The position numbers and the translations under genes are program-made. Positions 1 through 6,683 of a DNA stretch of 42,709 bases are shown here, in pieces (positions within the stretch are counted from its first letter, which is position 1; every line of letters begins with the position of its first letter). The stretch covers positions 1 to 42,709 of the forward strand of contig NZ_SBIV01000013.1 of NCBI RefSeq assembly GCF_004765795.1, given 5' to 3'. This stretch comes from Halorussus marinus. Its GTDB lineage: Archaea; Halobacteriota; Halobacteria; Halobacteriales; Haladaptataceae. The notes below the pieces were generated by a model. That model saw only the letters and a list, made by a program, of their open reading frames with translations. It was not told the DNA's origin and ran no database searches.

Positions 1-18
1 ACGAACGTTACTGAGTGA
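1..18 (+). CDS. 3' end of an upstream gene (partial)
   Basis: The first 18 bases read as five codons (TNVTE) and a TGA stop in the same direction as the tail fibre gene that starts five bases later. The short spacing suggests the tail of the preceding tail-module gene. Nothing more can be said from this fragment. Confidence 0.35.
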   Translation, partial: TNVTE

Positions 19-22
19 TACC

Positions 23-1906
23 ATGGCAGACCGAGTTATCTTCCAGAACGACGACGCACTGAGTGAACAGAATCTCTCCCAGCAGCGAGCTCGGGAGAAC
101 AGCACCGACTACGTCGAGCGCGGCCTCGACGTCACTGCGGACTGGGCGGCGGGCGAGGTCGACGTCGCCGCCGGCCACGCCGTCGTGAAGGACGGGGTGA
201 ACGCCTACGACGTCTTCCCCGACGCCCGCGCCAACGTGGCGCTCGCGGACGGGTCGGGCGTGAACTACGTCTGGCTGGTGGTCGATCCGAGCCAGCAGGA
301 CGACGTCTCGATCACGGTCAACACGACTGGGTCGGCGCCGTCGTCGGCGTCGGTGCTGGTCGCGGAGGTCGACGCCGGCGCGGAGGCGGTGGTGGCGAAG
401 AATCAGGCACCGGATGCGACGTTCCGGTCTGCCGAGGCTCAGTCGTTTAGTACAGACGAACTATCTGACGTTGCACGGTTCATCGAAGCTGGCACATCCC
501 TCAGCGACATCAACGACGAACTCACCCAACCCGGAACTGTCGTTTTCGAGGCGGGTAATCACTTCGTCCCTGACTGGATCGAGATCGGAACCAGCGACAT
601 TACCATCATCGTCGAAGAAGGCGCTCACATCAAGTTCGAAGACTCCGCATCCCCAACGCTCTACTCCGACACCCAGAACACGGACCATACGTTCCTGCTC
701 TACTCGGACGGCTACGATAACGTCACCATCATCAACCGAGGGATTATCGAAGGAAATTCGACAAACCATCCGTCGCCTCAAGCAGTGACGTTCTTCGGCG
801 GCGGCCACCCGACCTATCTCCAAGAAGGCGGCGACCTCCGAGACGCAAATGCTGGCGTGCTGTTCGTGGATAACGAGAGTCCGTTCTCTCTCGGAGCATC
901 CTCGACAACACTCGATGACAACGGCGCGACTATCATCGCGGAGGGACTTCGAGGCGGCCGACTCATCGGCACGCACGGCGCGAACGGCCAAGAAGCAGTG
1001 GACCTCAACGCGAGATGCACTGACGTATATCTCGCGGGCACAACCGGCCGCAACCTCAACGACTCGCTCATCGACCTGAACGAAGCCCCGCGGACAGAAA
1101 TCGAGGGCGTGATTGCGCTCGGGGACGCAACCGTCGCAAAACACCTCAACGTCTCAGGTGGGAGTGGAAATCGGTATACCTCGCGCTCGGCAATCGGCAA
1201 CAGCAACGACATCACAGCAACAGGACTCGCCGGGAAAGTGAGCGGCCGTGGAATAGACAAATCGGGGAGCGACCCAATCCAGAATCTCACCGTCGAAGGT
1301 CGCATTACAAGCACAGGCGGGAACGCCGTCGGTCTGTTCGGAGCAGAAAACCAGTTTGATGGGTTAACGCTCCGCGGAACGTTCGAGACAGAAGCAGAAA
1401 ACCCGGCTGTGAACCTCGGCTTCGACGCTCAACAGGTTGGCCTCACACTCGACGCAGAGGCGATTTCAGCAGGCGACGGCTTCCACATCACGGACTGGGC
1501 GATTATCAGAGGGTCTGTCCGTGCTGATAACTGCGGCGGCGACGGCGTGGTTATCGAGGAGAACGCGGCGAACGCCGACAACAACACGCTGTTCGTGTCC
1601 ACGGTTGGGAACGACGGCGACGGCGTGGTCGTGACCGGTTCCGTCAACCAGACCAGTCTCTTCGGGGTCGCTCACGCCAATACGAACGACCTGAATATCG
1701 GCGCGAGCGCAACCGATATCGAATGGTGGGGGTGGCATGATTCGCTCAACTACGGCGGCACAAGAACGCTCATTAACGGTATCGGGCGGAACGATGGCGA
1801 CCCATCGAGTTCCGGCGAGTGGAACGGGTCGGGCCGGGAGGGCGTCAAAGTGTTCGACACGACCGGAAGCTCGAAATACTGGTATGTGAATGGGAACTGG
1901 GTCTGA
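23..1906 (+). CDS. Tail fibre / receptor-binding protein, probable beta-helix
   Basis: 627 aa. The first ~135 residues form a compact GC-rich domain of the kind that anchors haloviral fibres (alternating hydrophobic strands, many VD/VT steps). From about residue 140 the protein turns into a long stretch rich in N, G, T and I with short strand-like repeats and phrases such as GNxNxI and GDGVVV, typical of right-handed parallel beta-helix tailspikes. The end (KVFDTTGSSKYWYVNGNWV) is a compact aromatic cap. Role by inference: host-surface adhesion at the tail tip. The DNA becomes visibly less GC-rich where the putative helix begins, suggesting exchange of the receptor-binding part. It is convergent with the integrase gene. 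Exact family not recognised. Confidence 0.6.
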   Translation: MADRVIFQNDDALSEQNLSQQRARENSTDYVERGLDVTADWAAGEVDVAAGHAVVKDGVNAYDVFPDARANVALADGSGVNYVWLVVDPSQQDDVSITVNTTGSAPSSASVLVAEVDAGAEAVVAKNQAPDATFRSAEAQSFSTDELSDVARFIEAGTSLSDINDELTQPGTVVFEAGNHFVPDWIEIGTSDITIIVEEGAHIKFEDSASPTLYSDTQNTDHTFLLYSDGYDNVTIINRGIIEGNSTNHPSPQAVTFFGGGHPTYLQEGGDLRDANAGVLFVDNESPFSLGASSTTLDDNGATIIAEGLRGGRLIGTHGANGQEAVDLNARCTDVYLAGTTGRNLNDSLIDLNEAPRTEIEGVIALGDATVAKHLNVSGGSGNRYTSRSAIGNSNDITATGLAGKVSGRGIDKSGSDPIQNLTVEGRITSTGGNAVGLFGAENQFDGLTLRGTFETEAENPAVNLGFDAQQVGLTLDAEAISAGDGFHITDWAIIRGSVRADNCGGDGVVIEENAANADNNTLFVSTVGNDGDGVVVTGSVNQTSLFGVAHANTNDLNIGASATDIEWWGWHDSLNYGGTRTLINGIGRNDGDPSSSGEWNGSGREGVKVFDTTGSSKYWYVNGNWV

Positions 1907-1978
1907 TAGACCCGGCGCTCTACGTACCGCGGCGTTCAGACGGCACGTCCACGAAAGAAAATCCGGACCGGGGCGCGT

Positions 1979-2893
1979 TCAGCGCGTGTTCGCTTGCTGC
2001 AATTGCCGCTGGGTATTCTCCGGGGATGCCGCGACATAGTTCCGAGCGGTCGACAAATCAGCCCACCCGAACATCGACTGCAAAGCGAGCGACTCGATCC
2101 CGCGCGCCGCCAGGTGCGTGGCGGCGGTCGCCCTGAGACCGTGCGGGTGAGTGGTGTCGGTGTCGAGTTCGCGGGCCTCTGCGAGTGCCTCAGTCACCCG
2201 ACGGTTGACAGCTTGCCGGGATCGCTGCCAGCCGTTGAGCCGGTCGAAGAACCGTTCGACGTAGATTTCAGCGCGCGGGTTGTGGTCGAACGGCACTTGG
2301 CGTTCGGCGGTCTCGGTTTTCGCAGTCCACATCTCGCGTTCGGCCTCGGCCTGCGAGACGGAGTGCTCCTCGCGATAGTCGCGGGCCGCCGCGTTGAGCG
2401 AATCCAAGATGCTGCTGGCGTCGTCGGCGGTGGCGGCCGTTTCGAGCAGCTGGCGTAGCTGTCGTTCCAGCACGTCGCTGTCGAGCGTGCCGTTGACGTG
2501 CGCGACGTGTGTGGCCTGCATCTGGCTGCGGACGGTGCCGGAGAGCTGGTGGCCGTGTTCGCCCCGTAATACTTCAAGCCGGGCTTCGGCGAGCGATAGC
2601 GTGTTGTATTCGGCGCGCTGCTCGCTCTGGCTGCGACAGTAGCCACAGATACCCCCGTCTCGGCCTTTCTCGCAGGGCTCGTGATATGGGATGCAAATCC
2701 GGCGGCGTCGCCAATCCACCCACTCGCTTGTCATGTGCGCGATTTCGCCCGGCCGAAGTCCGAGCCGGCCGCCGACGAACGCAACGAAGAGGGCTTCGAG
2801 TGACCGGAGATCGTCGTCGATACGGCGCGCGCCCTCGACGAGGAGTTCGTACTCGCGATCGTTGAGCGCACGCTTACGACTGTGTTCGGTCAT
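1979..2893 (-). CDS. int: Tyrosine recombinase / integrase
   Basis: 304 aa. Catalytic residues of the tyrosine recombinase family are visible: R47 in GLRPGE, H251 and R254 in HPHGLR, W277 in FGWAD and nucleophile Y286 in ARNYVA. A cysteine cluster near residues 74-86 (HEPCEKGRDGGICGYC) looks like the zinc-bearing insertion seen in haloarchaeal viral integrases, and a helical charged insert (about 100-210) separates the two catalytic halves. There is no obvious N-terminal core-binding domain; the protein opens almost directly in the catalytic fold. The start is supported by GGGAGGT placed just upstream of ATG 2893. Expected role: site-specific integration or excision, or inversion of nearby DNA. 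The upstream gap holds two perfect stem-loops that could be its target. Confidence 0.9.
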   Translation of the reverse strand: MTEHSRKRALNDREYELLVEGARRIDDDLRSLEALFVAFVGGRLGLRPGEIAHMTSEWVDWRRRRICIPYHEPCEKGRDGGICGYCRSQSEQRAEYNTLSLAEARLEVLRGEHGHQLSGTVRSQMQATHVAHVNGTLDSDVLERQLRQLLETAATADDASSILDSLNAAARDYREEHSVSQAEAEREMWTAKTETAERQVPFDHNPRAEIYVERFFDRLNGWQRSRQAVNRRVTEALAEARELDTDTTHPHGLRATAATHLAARGIESLALQSMFGWADLSTARNYVAASPENTQRQLQQANTR

Positions 2894-2978
2894 CGGCGAC
2901 CTCCCGCGTGGGTGGAGGGCTGGTGGAGAGCGATACGGCTGGCGTTACGCCTTTGTAGGCGCGGGGCGAATTCGAGCA

Positions 2979-3002
2979 TGCTTCTTGGGCTCTCAAGAAG
3001 CA
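2979..3002. repeat. Perfect 9-bp inverted repeat, candidate recombinase core site
   Basis: TGCTTCTTG (2979-2987) and CAAGAAGCA (2994-3002) are exact inverted copies separated by 6 bp. Two arms of this size around a 6-8 bp spacer is the usual geometry of a tyrosine recombinase core site, and it lies about 85 bp upstream of the integrase start. It could equally be an operator or a terminator stem. No tRNA 3' end is recognisable here. Confidence 0.4.
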
Positions 3003-3008
3003 CGGGAT

Positions 3009-3026
3009 CCGGTGCTGCTACACCGG
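3009..3026. repeat. Second perfect stem-loop upstream of int
   Basis: CCGGTG (3009-3014) and CACCGG (3021-3026) flank a 6-nt loop, 6 bp away from the preceding inverted repeat. It may be an accessory recombinase site or part of the integrase leader. The rest of the 2894-3303 gap shows no convincing gene; an AT-rich patch lies around 3083-3107. Confidence 0.35.
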
Positions 3027-3139
3027 GTCTTTCTGCGAAGACATTCCCGTACTCCTTACTGATTAGACATGATTCCGAATAGTTAATTCTTTGCCAATAT
3101 ATACTGGTTCGAACACCCCGGGATTCGGTGGATCTCGGG

Positions 3140-3183
3140 CTTAACCAACACTGGGGCCGGTCGGCGTCCGAGTGTTGGTTAAG
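3140..3183. repeat. Palindromic element, copy A
   Basis: The exact 13-bp arms CTTAACCAACACT (3140-3152) and AGTGTTGGTTAAG (3171-3183) are separated by 18 bp. Measured from TTAACC to GGTTAA the element is 42 bp. A second element with the same outer arms and the same 42-bp length lies at 11952-11993. This copy lies 3' of the leftward parA-HNH operon. It is not followed by a T-run, so an archaeal terminator is not the obvious reading. Confidence 0.75.
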
Positions 3184-3303
3184 ACTCGGAATAGTCAAGA
3201 TGTCGGCCCGTGTAGGCGAATAATCTTTCCTATCTCTCCAAATAGAACCTCATCAAGACCGCCAGACAGCGACGCATCGGAACTGTAATCTCTCTCGACA
3301 GGA

Positions 3304-3777
3304 CTATTCGTCGGTCTCGAATTCTTCGACGAGGTCCTGGATCTCCTCGCGGTCCATCTCCTCGACCGCTTCGAGCCCGCTCTGAACGACCAGCGGATAC
3401 CAGTGCATCAGCTTCTCCAGCGGATCCGCGCCGTCGCGGCGCAGCTGGACGTTCGTCTCATCGAGCACAATCTCCAGTTCATCCTCGAGCCGCTCGGGCA
3501 GATGGATCTGTTTCGGACTCCAGTTCTCCCGCTGCTTGACGTTGTTCGCAGAGTGAATTTGTGCGGACTTGGGGAGCTTCTGGTGCCACTCTTCAAACCC
3601 AGGCGCGCCGGCGTGAATCTTCCCATGGCAAGACGGACAGACCGGCACCAAGTTCTCAAGCATGTTATTCGTCCGGTCGCCATCAATGTGGTGGGCGAGG
3701 ACATCCTCGCCACCGCCACAGATGATACATTTCTCTCCCTTTGCATCGAGGCATGCCTGACGATAGTTTTCAACCAT
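3304..3777 (-). CDS. HNH endonuclease with C-terminal helical domain
   Basis: 157 aa. The N-terminal 55 residues carry a classic HNH/zinc site: CIICGGG, then AHHIDGD with the catalytic histidine, ENLVPVCPSCHGKIH. The C-terminal half (from ~90) begins with LPERLEDELE and continues as an acidic helical region. This region resembles, loosely, the C-terminus of the upstream gene product (YLPDELVDPMNDE...LGMERM), suggesting a shared domain. Its ATG overlaps the upstream stop by 8 bp, so it is co-translated with the ParA-partner gene. Role by inference: a DNA nicking or cutting enzyme tied to partition, or a homing nuclease that acquired the partner domain. Confidence 0.8.
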   Translation of the reverse strand: MVENYRQACLDAKGEKCIICGGGEDVLAHHIDGDRTNNMLENLVPVCPSCHGKIHAGAPGFEEWHQKLPKSAQIHSANNVKQRENWSPKQIHLPERLEDELEIVLDETNVQLRRDGADPLEKLMHWYPLVVQSGLEAVEEMDREEIQDLVEEFETDE

Positions 3778-4225
3778 CGTCCAGTAACTCCATGCGCGTC
3801 ATGCGCTCAATGCGTTCATCGAGTTCCTCGCCCTCCATGTCCACCATGCGCTCCATGCCCAACAAGACAACGAGAGTCTTGAAGTGTCGGTCTTTCTTGT
3901 AATCGCCATCCGCGACGTAGTTGAGCCGCGACCACTCATCGTTCATGGGGTCTACGAGCTCGTCGGGGAGATAGAACGAGACGCCATTCCATTCCTGCTT
4001 GACGTTCTCAACGTTCCATGCGCTCCCCGCGGGCAAGCCGTTCTCCTCGTTCTCCTCGCTCCCGTCGCGGTTTTCGTTCTGGTCGTTCATGTCGCGCATG
4101 TCGCGGTCTGAACGCATGTCGGTCTCTTCCCGCTGGTCGTTCCTCTCGGACTGTTCGTCGACGCCGTCGTCCTCGTCCTCGAAGCGCTTCGCTAGCCGAT
4201 CCTGGACGTCGTCTCCATTAGGCAT
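3770..4225 (-). CDS. Acidic ParA-partner candidate
   Basis: 151 aa from ATG 4225, which overlaps the parA stop by 8 bp (an earlier start would run further into parA). Residues 1-70 are extremely acidic and low in complexity (repeated D, E, R, N). The remainder contains FYLPDELVDPMNDEW and a helical segment ending in ERMTRMELLDDG. It sits directly downstream of parA, where the centromere-binding partner is normally encoded, but shows no ParB nuclease motif or clear RHH fold. Role by inference only. Its C-terminus appears shared with the HNH protein that follows. Confidence 0.6.
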   Translation of the reverse strand: MPNGDDVQDRLAKRFEDEDDGVDEQSERNDQREETDMRSDRDMRDMNDQNENRDGSEENEENGLPAGSAWNVENVKQEWNGVSFYLPDELVDPMNDEWSRLNYVADGDYKKDRHFKTLVVLLGMERMVDMEGEELDERIERMTRMELLDDG

Positions 4226-5003
4226 GGCTGGCCACCTCCTCGGCAACCGCGAGGTAGACGTCCGTCATGTCGGTGTCCTCGGCGTCCTCTCCGAAGATAG
4301 ACCCGCCCTGTTTGATCGAGCGCGCGATCGCGACGCGGTGAGCGATCTCGAATACGGGGCATCGGCCGCCGAACGTGTCTTCGAACCAGTCGAGCATCCG
4401 CTGTTGCTCGTTGTCAAGCGGGTAGTTGACGTCGGAGACGAGGATGCCGCGCTCCTTGATCTGGGTGTCGTAGCGTTGTTCGAGGGTTTCGATCTGGTTG
4501 AGGAGATGCTCGAGTGCGAGCTGCATCATCTCGTCTGTCTCGACTGGGACGAGAATGCCCTCGCAGGCCAGGAGGACGTTGTCGTTGATCGGGCCGAGCG
4601 ATGGGGGCGCGTCGACGACTGCGATGTCCCAGTCGTCGATACCGCCGTGGTCGAAGAGGAGGCTGAGGCGTTCGCGGGGCTTCCAGCCGGCAGCGATGAG
4701 CTCCTGCTCGGCGCGAAACATGTCGACGTGTGCTGGGAGGATGTCGAATTCGGGGTGGCTGACGGCGAGGTCGCGGCCGATGTCGTAGTCGCGGGGTTCT
4801 TTGAGTGCTTCGAAGAGGCTGTCGGCGTTGGTGGTGTAGGCGTTGTTGTGTCCGAGGCGGTTCGTGAGGTAGCCTTGGGGGTCGGCGTCGACGGCGATCA
4901 CGTCGTGGCCGAGTTCGGCGAGTGCGCCGGCGACGTTGATGGTGTTTGTGGTCTTTGCGACTCCGCCTTTCTGGTTGGTGATTCCGATACGCATGTCGTT
5001 CAT
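4218..5003 (-). CDS. parA: ParA-family partition ATPase
   Basis: 261 aa. Residues 12-18 form the deviant Walker A box KGGVAKT, followed by VDADPQG (38-44) and a DIAVVDAPPSLG stretch at the Walker B region, all diagnostic of ParA/Soj/MinD-type ATPases. Length is normal for the stand-alone, non-HTH ParA type. A TATA-like CTTTATC (minus strand, 5033-5027) lies about 27 nt upstream of ATG 5003, fitting leaderless transcription from this first ATG rather than the internal ATG nine bases in. Role: ATP-dependent DNA segregation on the nucleoid. Its presence beside an integrase suggests an episomal as well as an integrated state. Confidence 0.92.
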   Translation of the reverse strand: MNDMRIGITNQKGGVAKTTNTINVAGALAELGHDVIAVDADPQGYLTNRLGHNNAYTTNADSLFEALKEPRDYDIGRDLAVSHPEFDILPAHVDMFRAEQELIAAGWKPRERLSLLFDHGGIDDWDIAVVDAPPSLGPINDNVLLACEGILVPVETDEMMQLALEHLLNQIETLEQRYDTQIKERGILVSDVNYPLDNEQQRMLDWFEDTFGGRCPVFEIAHRVAIARSIKQGGSIFGEDAEDTDMTDVYLAVAEEVASHA

Positions 5004-5026
5004 GTCGCTCTATGCGCGGGATGCGT

Positions 5027-5033
5027 GATAAAG
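5027..5033 (-). promoter_or_regulatory. TATA-like box for parA
   Basis: CTTTATC on the minus strand, centred about 27 nt before the parA ATG, the spacing expected for a leaderless archaeal transcript. It is flanked by two copies of ATGCGT (from 5021 and from 5034) that could bind a regulator. Confidence 0.5.
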
Positions 5034-5062
5034 ATGCGTCAGACGTTCGAGGGGTAGACGCA

Positions 5063-5111
5063 GCACTATCGAAGTGTTCGCGACAGTTCCGTATAGCGTA
5101 TAGTGCGATAG
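5063..5111. repeat. Iteron-like repeats upstream of parA
   Basis: Direct repeats CGTATAG (5090-5096) and CGTATAG (5097-5103) are followed by the variant CGATAG (5106-5111). GCACTAT (5063-5069) and ATAGTGC (5100-5106) form an exact inverted pair. The position fits a partition centromere or ParA-partner operator. Confidence 0.5.
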
Positions 5112-5139
5112 AAACTGGCGATCATCGCCCCCCGGCTAG

Positions 5140-5156
5140 GTAGCACGGCGTGCTAC
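5140..5156. terminator. Palindrome at the end of the leftward operon
   Basis: GTAGCAC (5140-5146) and GTGCTAC (5150-5156) are exact inverted copies with a 3-bp centre. The element overlaps the stop codon (5153-5155) of the last gene of the long leftward operon, so it may end or stabilise that transcript. An operator for parA is the alternative. Confidence 0.35.
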
Positions 5157-5374
5157 TCATCCGACAGCCAAACATGCTCGGCGTCGCGCTCCAGCCGACC
5201 CGCCTCGACCGCGTCATCAAGCGCCCGCCGGACCTGGTGCTCGTCCTCGCTGCCGTTGCCGGCGAGGATCATCACGACCTTGTGCGCGGGGATCCGGTCG
5301 GGCTGGGTGGGGCTGATCTGGTAGTAGACAGTACGGACGACACGGTCGACGATGTCGTAGTCTTCGCGAGGCAT
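5153..5374 (-). CDS. Small wHTH-like hypothetical protein
   Basis: 73 aa. The pattern IPAHKVVMILAGNGSEDEHQ then VRRALDDAVEAGRLER resembles the two helices and recognition helix of a small winged helix, ending in a wing-like AEHVWLSDE. No family is recognised. It is the last gene of the leftward operon headed by the wHTH gene at 9801, separated from the preceding zinc gene by 44 bp. A role in binding DNA is inference only. Confidence 0.6.
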   Translation of the reverse strand: MPREDYDIVDRVVRTVYYQISPTQPDRIPAHKVVMILAGNGSEDEHQVRRALDDAVEAGRLERDAEHVWLSDE

Positions 5375-5418
5375 AGCTCGGGGTTGGGACTACAGTGTCT
5401 TAGTCGGTCGCGTCCGAG

Positions 5419-5778
5419 TCACGCATGACCGACCACCACCTGGCGCTCCTCGTCGCCAACATACTCATCAAACCCGTACAGCCGATGGGAATGACAGCGA
5501 ATGCACTTGTCCAGATCCCCGCCGAGATCAGCATAACAACAGCTCTCATCACGCCAGTACCGCCATTCCGAGGCGTTCTGGACCGCGGGACAGCGCGGGG
5601 TCTCGTGGTACGTCCGCGACGGCGTCACCACTCGGAGCGGGCCGCCGCCCTGCCAGCGTTCCCGCCGCCCCCAACACTCCCGGCAGAGGCCATCATGGTC
5701 GGAGACCTCGCCCGCTAGTCCACAGCCGAGACAAAGCGGGACGTCCCCCACTGACTCGGCCTCAACTCGGTCAGTCAC
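5419..5778 (-). CDS. Zinc-binding protein with HxxxxC...CxxC module
   Basis: 119 aa from GTG 5778 (8-bp overlap GTGACTGA with the preceding stop; an AGGAGGTG site lies upstream). Residues 16-36 hold a treble-clef-like CLGCG...CRECW site. The second half (TYHETPRCPAV then CIRCH) has the spacing His-x4-Cys-x(n)-Cys-x2-Cys. That second module is shared with the proteins at 20167-20472 and 20705-20950. Function unknown; the pattern is like small metal-binding modules found at DNA-associated proteins. Confidence 0.75.
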   Translation of the reverse strand: MTDRVEAESVGDVPLCLGCGLAGEVSDHDGLCRECWGRRERWQGGGPLRVVTPSRTYHETPRCPAVQNASEWRYWRDESCCYADLGGDLDKCIRCHSHRLYGFDEYVGDEERQVVVGHA

Positions 5779-5953
5779 CGGACACCACCTCCTCGTCGCT
5801 CATGTCCTCAAGGGCGGCCGCGAACGCGTCGTACCGATACGCCTTTGAGCCACAAGTCTGGCAATTGATGACTTCCGTATAGCTGGGGCCGCGCCACTCG
5901 TAGCGGACGCCGGCGAACCGACCGCAGTTCCCGCACCGCGGTCGGTCAGTCAT
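5771..5953 (-). CDS. Small zinc-ribbon protein
   Basis: 60 aa with two knuckles, CGNCG and CQTCG, about 23 residues apart, the normal layout of a zinc ribbon. ATG 5953 overlaps the upstream stop by 8 bp (ATGACTGA) and an AGGAGG site precedes it. Function not recognised; a structural or DNA/RNA-contacting role is inference. Confidence 0.75.
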   Translation of the reverse strand: MTDRPRCGNCGRFAGVRYEWRGPSYTEVINCQTCGSKAYRYDAFAAALEDMSDEEVVSGD

Positions 5954-6077
5954 CGCGCGTCCTCCTGGTCTGCTTAGACACTGCGAGAACGTCCCCGCAG
6001 CGGGAACAGTATTTGTCTAACCCACGGTGCCGGAGGTCGTGCGACTCGTGGCCGAGCAGTCTACATTTCCAACTCAT
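5946..6077 (-). CDS. 43-aa zinc-binding micro-protein
   Basis: 43 aa, starting at ATG 6077, which overlaps the upstream stop as ATGA, and ending in an 8-bp overlap with the next gene. The sequence MSWKCRLLGHESHDLRHRG followed by DKYCSRCGD gives a Cys/His set (C5, H10, H13 or H17, C24, C27) consistent with one zinc site. Tight coupling on both sides argues that this tiny frame is real. Confidence 0.65.
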   Translation of the reverse strand: MSWKCRLLGHESHDLRHRGLDKYCSRCGDVLAVSKQTRRTRDD

Positions 6078-6253
6078 TGTTCGGTCTTCTCGGACACGTC
6101 TTTCCGAGCGCAGTCGTGACTACAGTAGTACTCGCCGGTCTTATTCGCTCGAATATCGTCGCCATTGAGTTCTTTGCCGCACCGTCCACAGATTTGCTCA
6201 CCGTCTCGGTAGCGACGCGTCCAAGGGCCATCGTCTTCGACTCGATCAGTCAC
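6074..6253 (-). CDS. Zinc-finger micro-protein
   Basis: 59 aa from GTG 6253, which overlaps the previous stop by 8 bp (GTGACTGA) and follows an AGGAGGTGG site. An earlier start would lie inside the upstream gene and add a basic, non-haloarchaeal stretch. The core CGRCGKELNGDDIRANKTG then YYCSHDC is a treble-clef style CxxC...CxxxC site. Function unknown. Confidence 0.7.
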   Translation of the reverse strand: MTDRVEDDGPWTRRYRDGEQICGRCGKELNGDDIRANKTGEYYCSHDCARKDVSEKTEQ

Positions 6254-6683
6254 CGGACGCCACCTCCTGCGTGTCCTCGAGGCGGTCGTCGTCCACGCCA
6301 TAGATGCGCACGTCTACGTCGTCCAGCGCAATTCGGCGGGTGTCTATGTAGTCCTCGTAGGGCTGCATTGGGTCGACCTCTCGAACGAACGCGCCGCGCT
6401 CGGTATTCTCGGCAGGGACGACGATCTCGTAGTTCCAGTTATCCGAGCGGCCGCCTGCCCGCAGCTCCATGCTGCCGCTGACGTGCTCGTCTATGGTGTG
6501 TGGCCTGCCGAGGACTTCGACAACGCCGCGGTCGTCGCCTGCGTGGAGTTCGATGCCGCCCTGGATATCGGCCATCACCGGCAGCCGTTCGCGGAGTGGA
6601 GCGTCGATGTCGTAGTCCTCGTGGATGTCTGTACTAGCTTCGTCTTCCGTATCCTGCTCCGTAGCGTCTGTTGGCTCAGGCAT
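6246..6683 (-). CDS. Acidic hypothetical protein
   Basis: 145 aa from ATG 6683, which overlaps the HerA-like gene's stop by 8 bp. The first 45 residues are acidic and probably disordered; the rest alternates short strands (GGIELHAGDD, SMELRAGG, YEIVVPAEN, DVDVRIYGVDDD), suggesting a small beta-rich domain. No family recognised. Co-translated with the ATPase, so it may be a partner or substrate adaptor. Confidence 0.65.
   Translation of the reverse strand: MPEPTDATEQDTEDEASTDIHEDYDIDAPLRERLPVMADIQGGIELHAGDDRGVVEVLGRPHTIDEHVSGSMELRAGGRSDNWNYEIVVPAENTERGAFVREVDPMQPYEDYIDTRRIALDDVDVRIYGVDDDRLEDTQEVASGD

Noticed and set aside
3100-3130. GGTTCGAAC-like T-loop suggesting a tRNA end / attP
   Set aside because: The flanking bases do not form a five-base T-stem, and no acceptor or anticodon arm is present.
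3999-5057. 352-aa + strand frame opposite parA
   Set aside because: Its sequence is the reverse of the parA coding pattern, with low-complexity serine and valine runs; parA carries diagnostic motifs.
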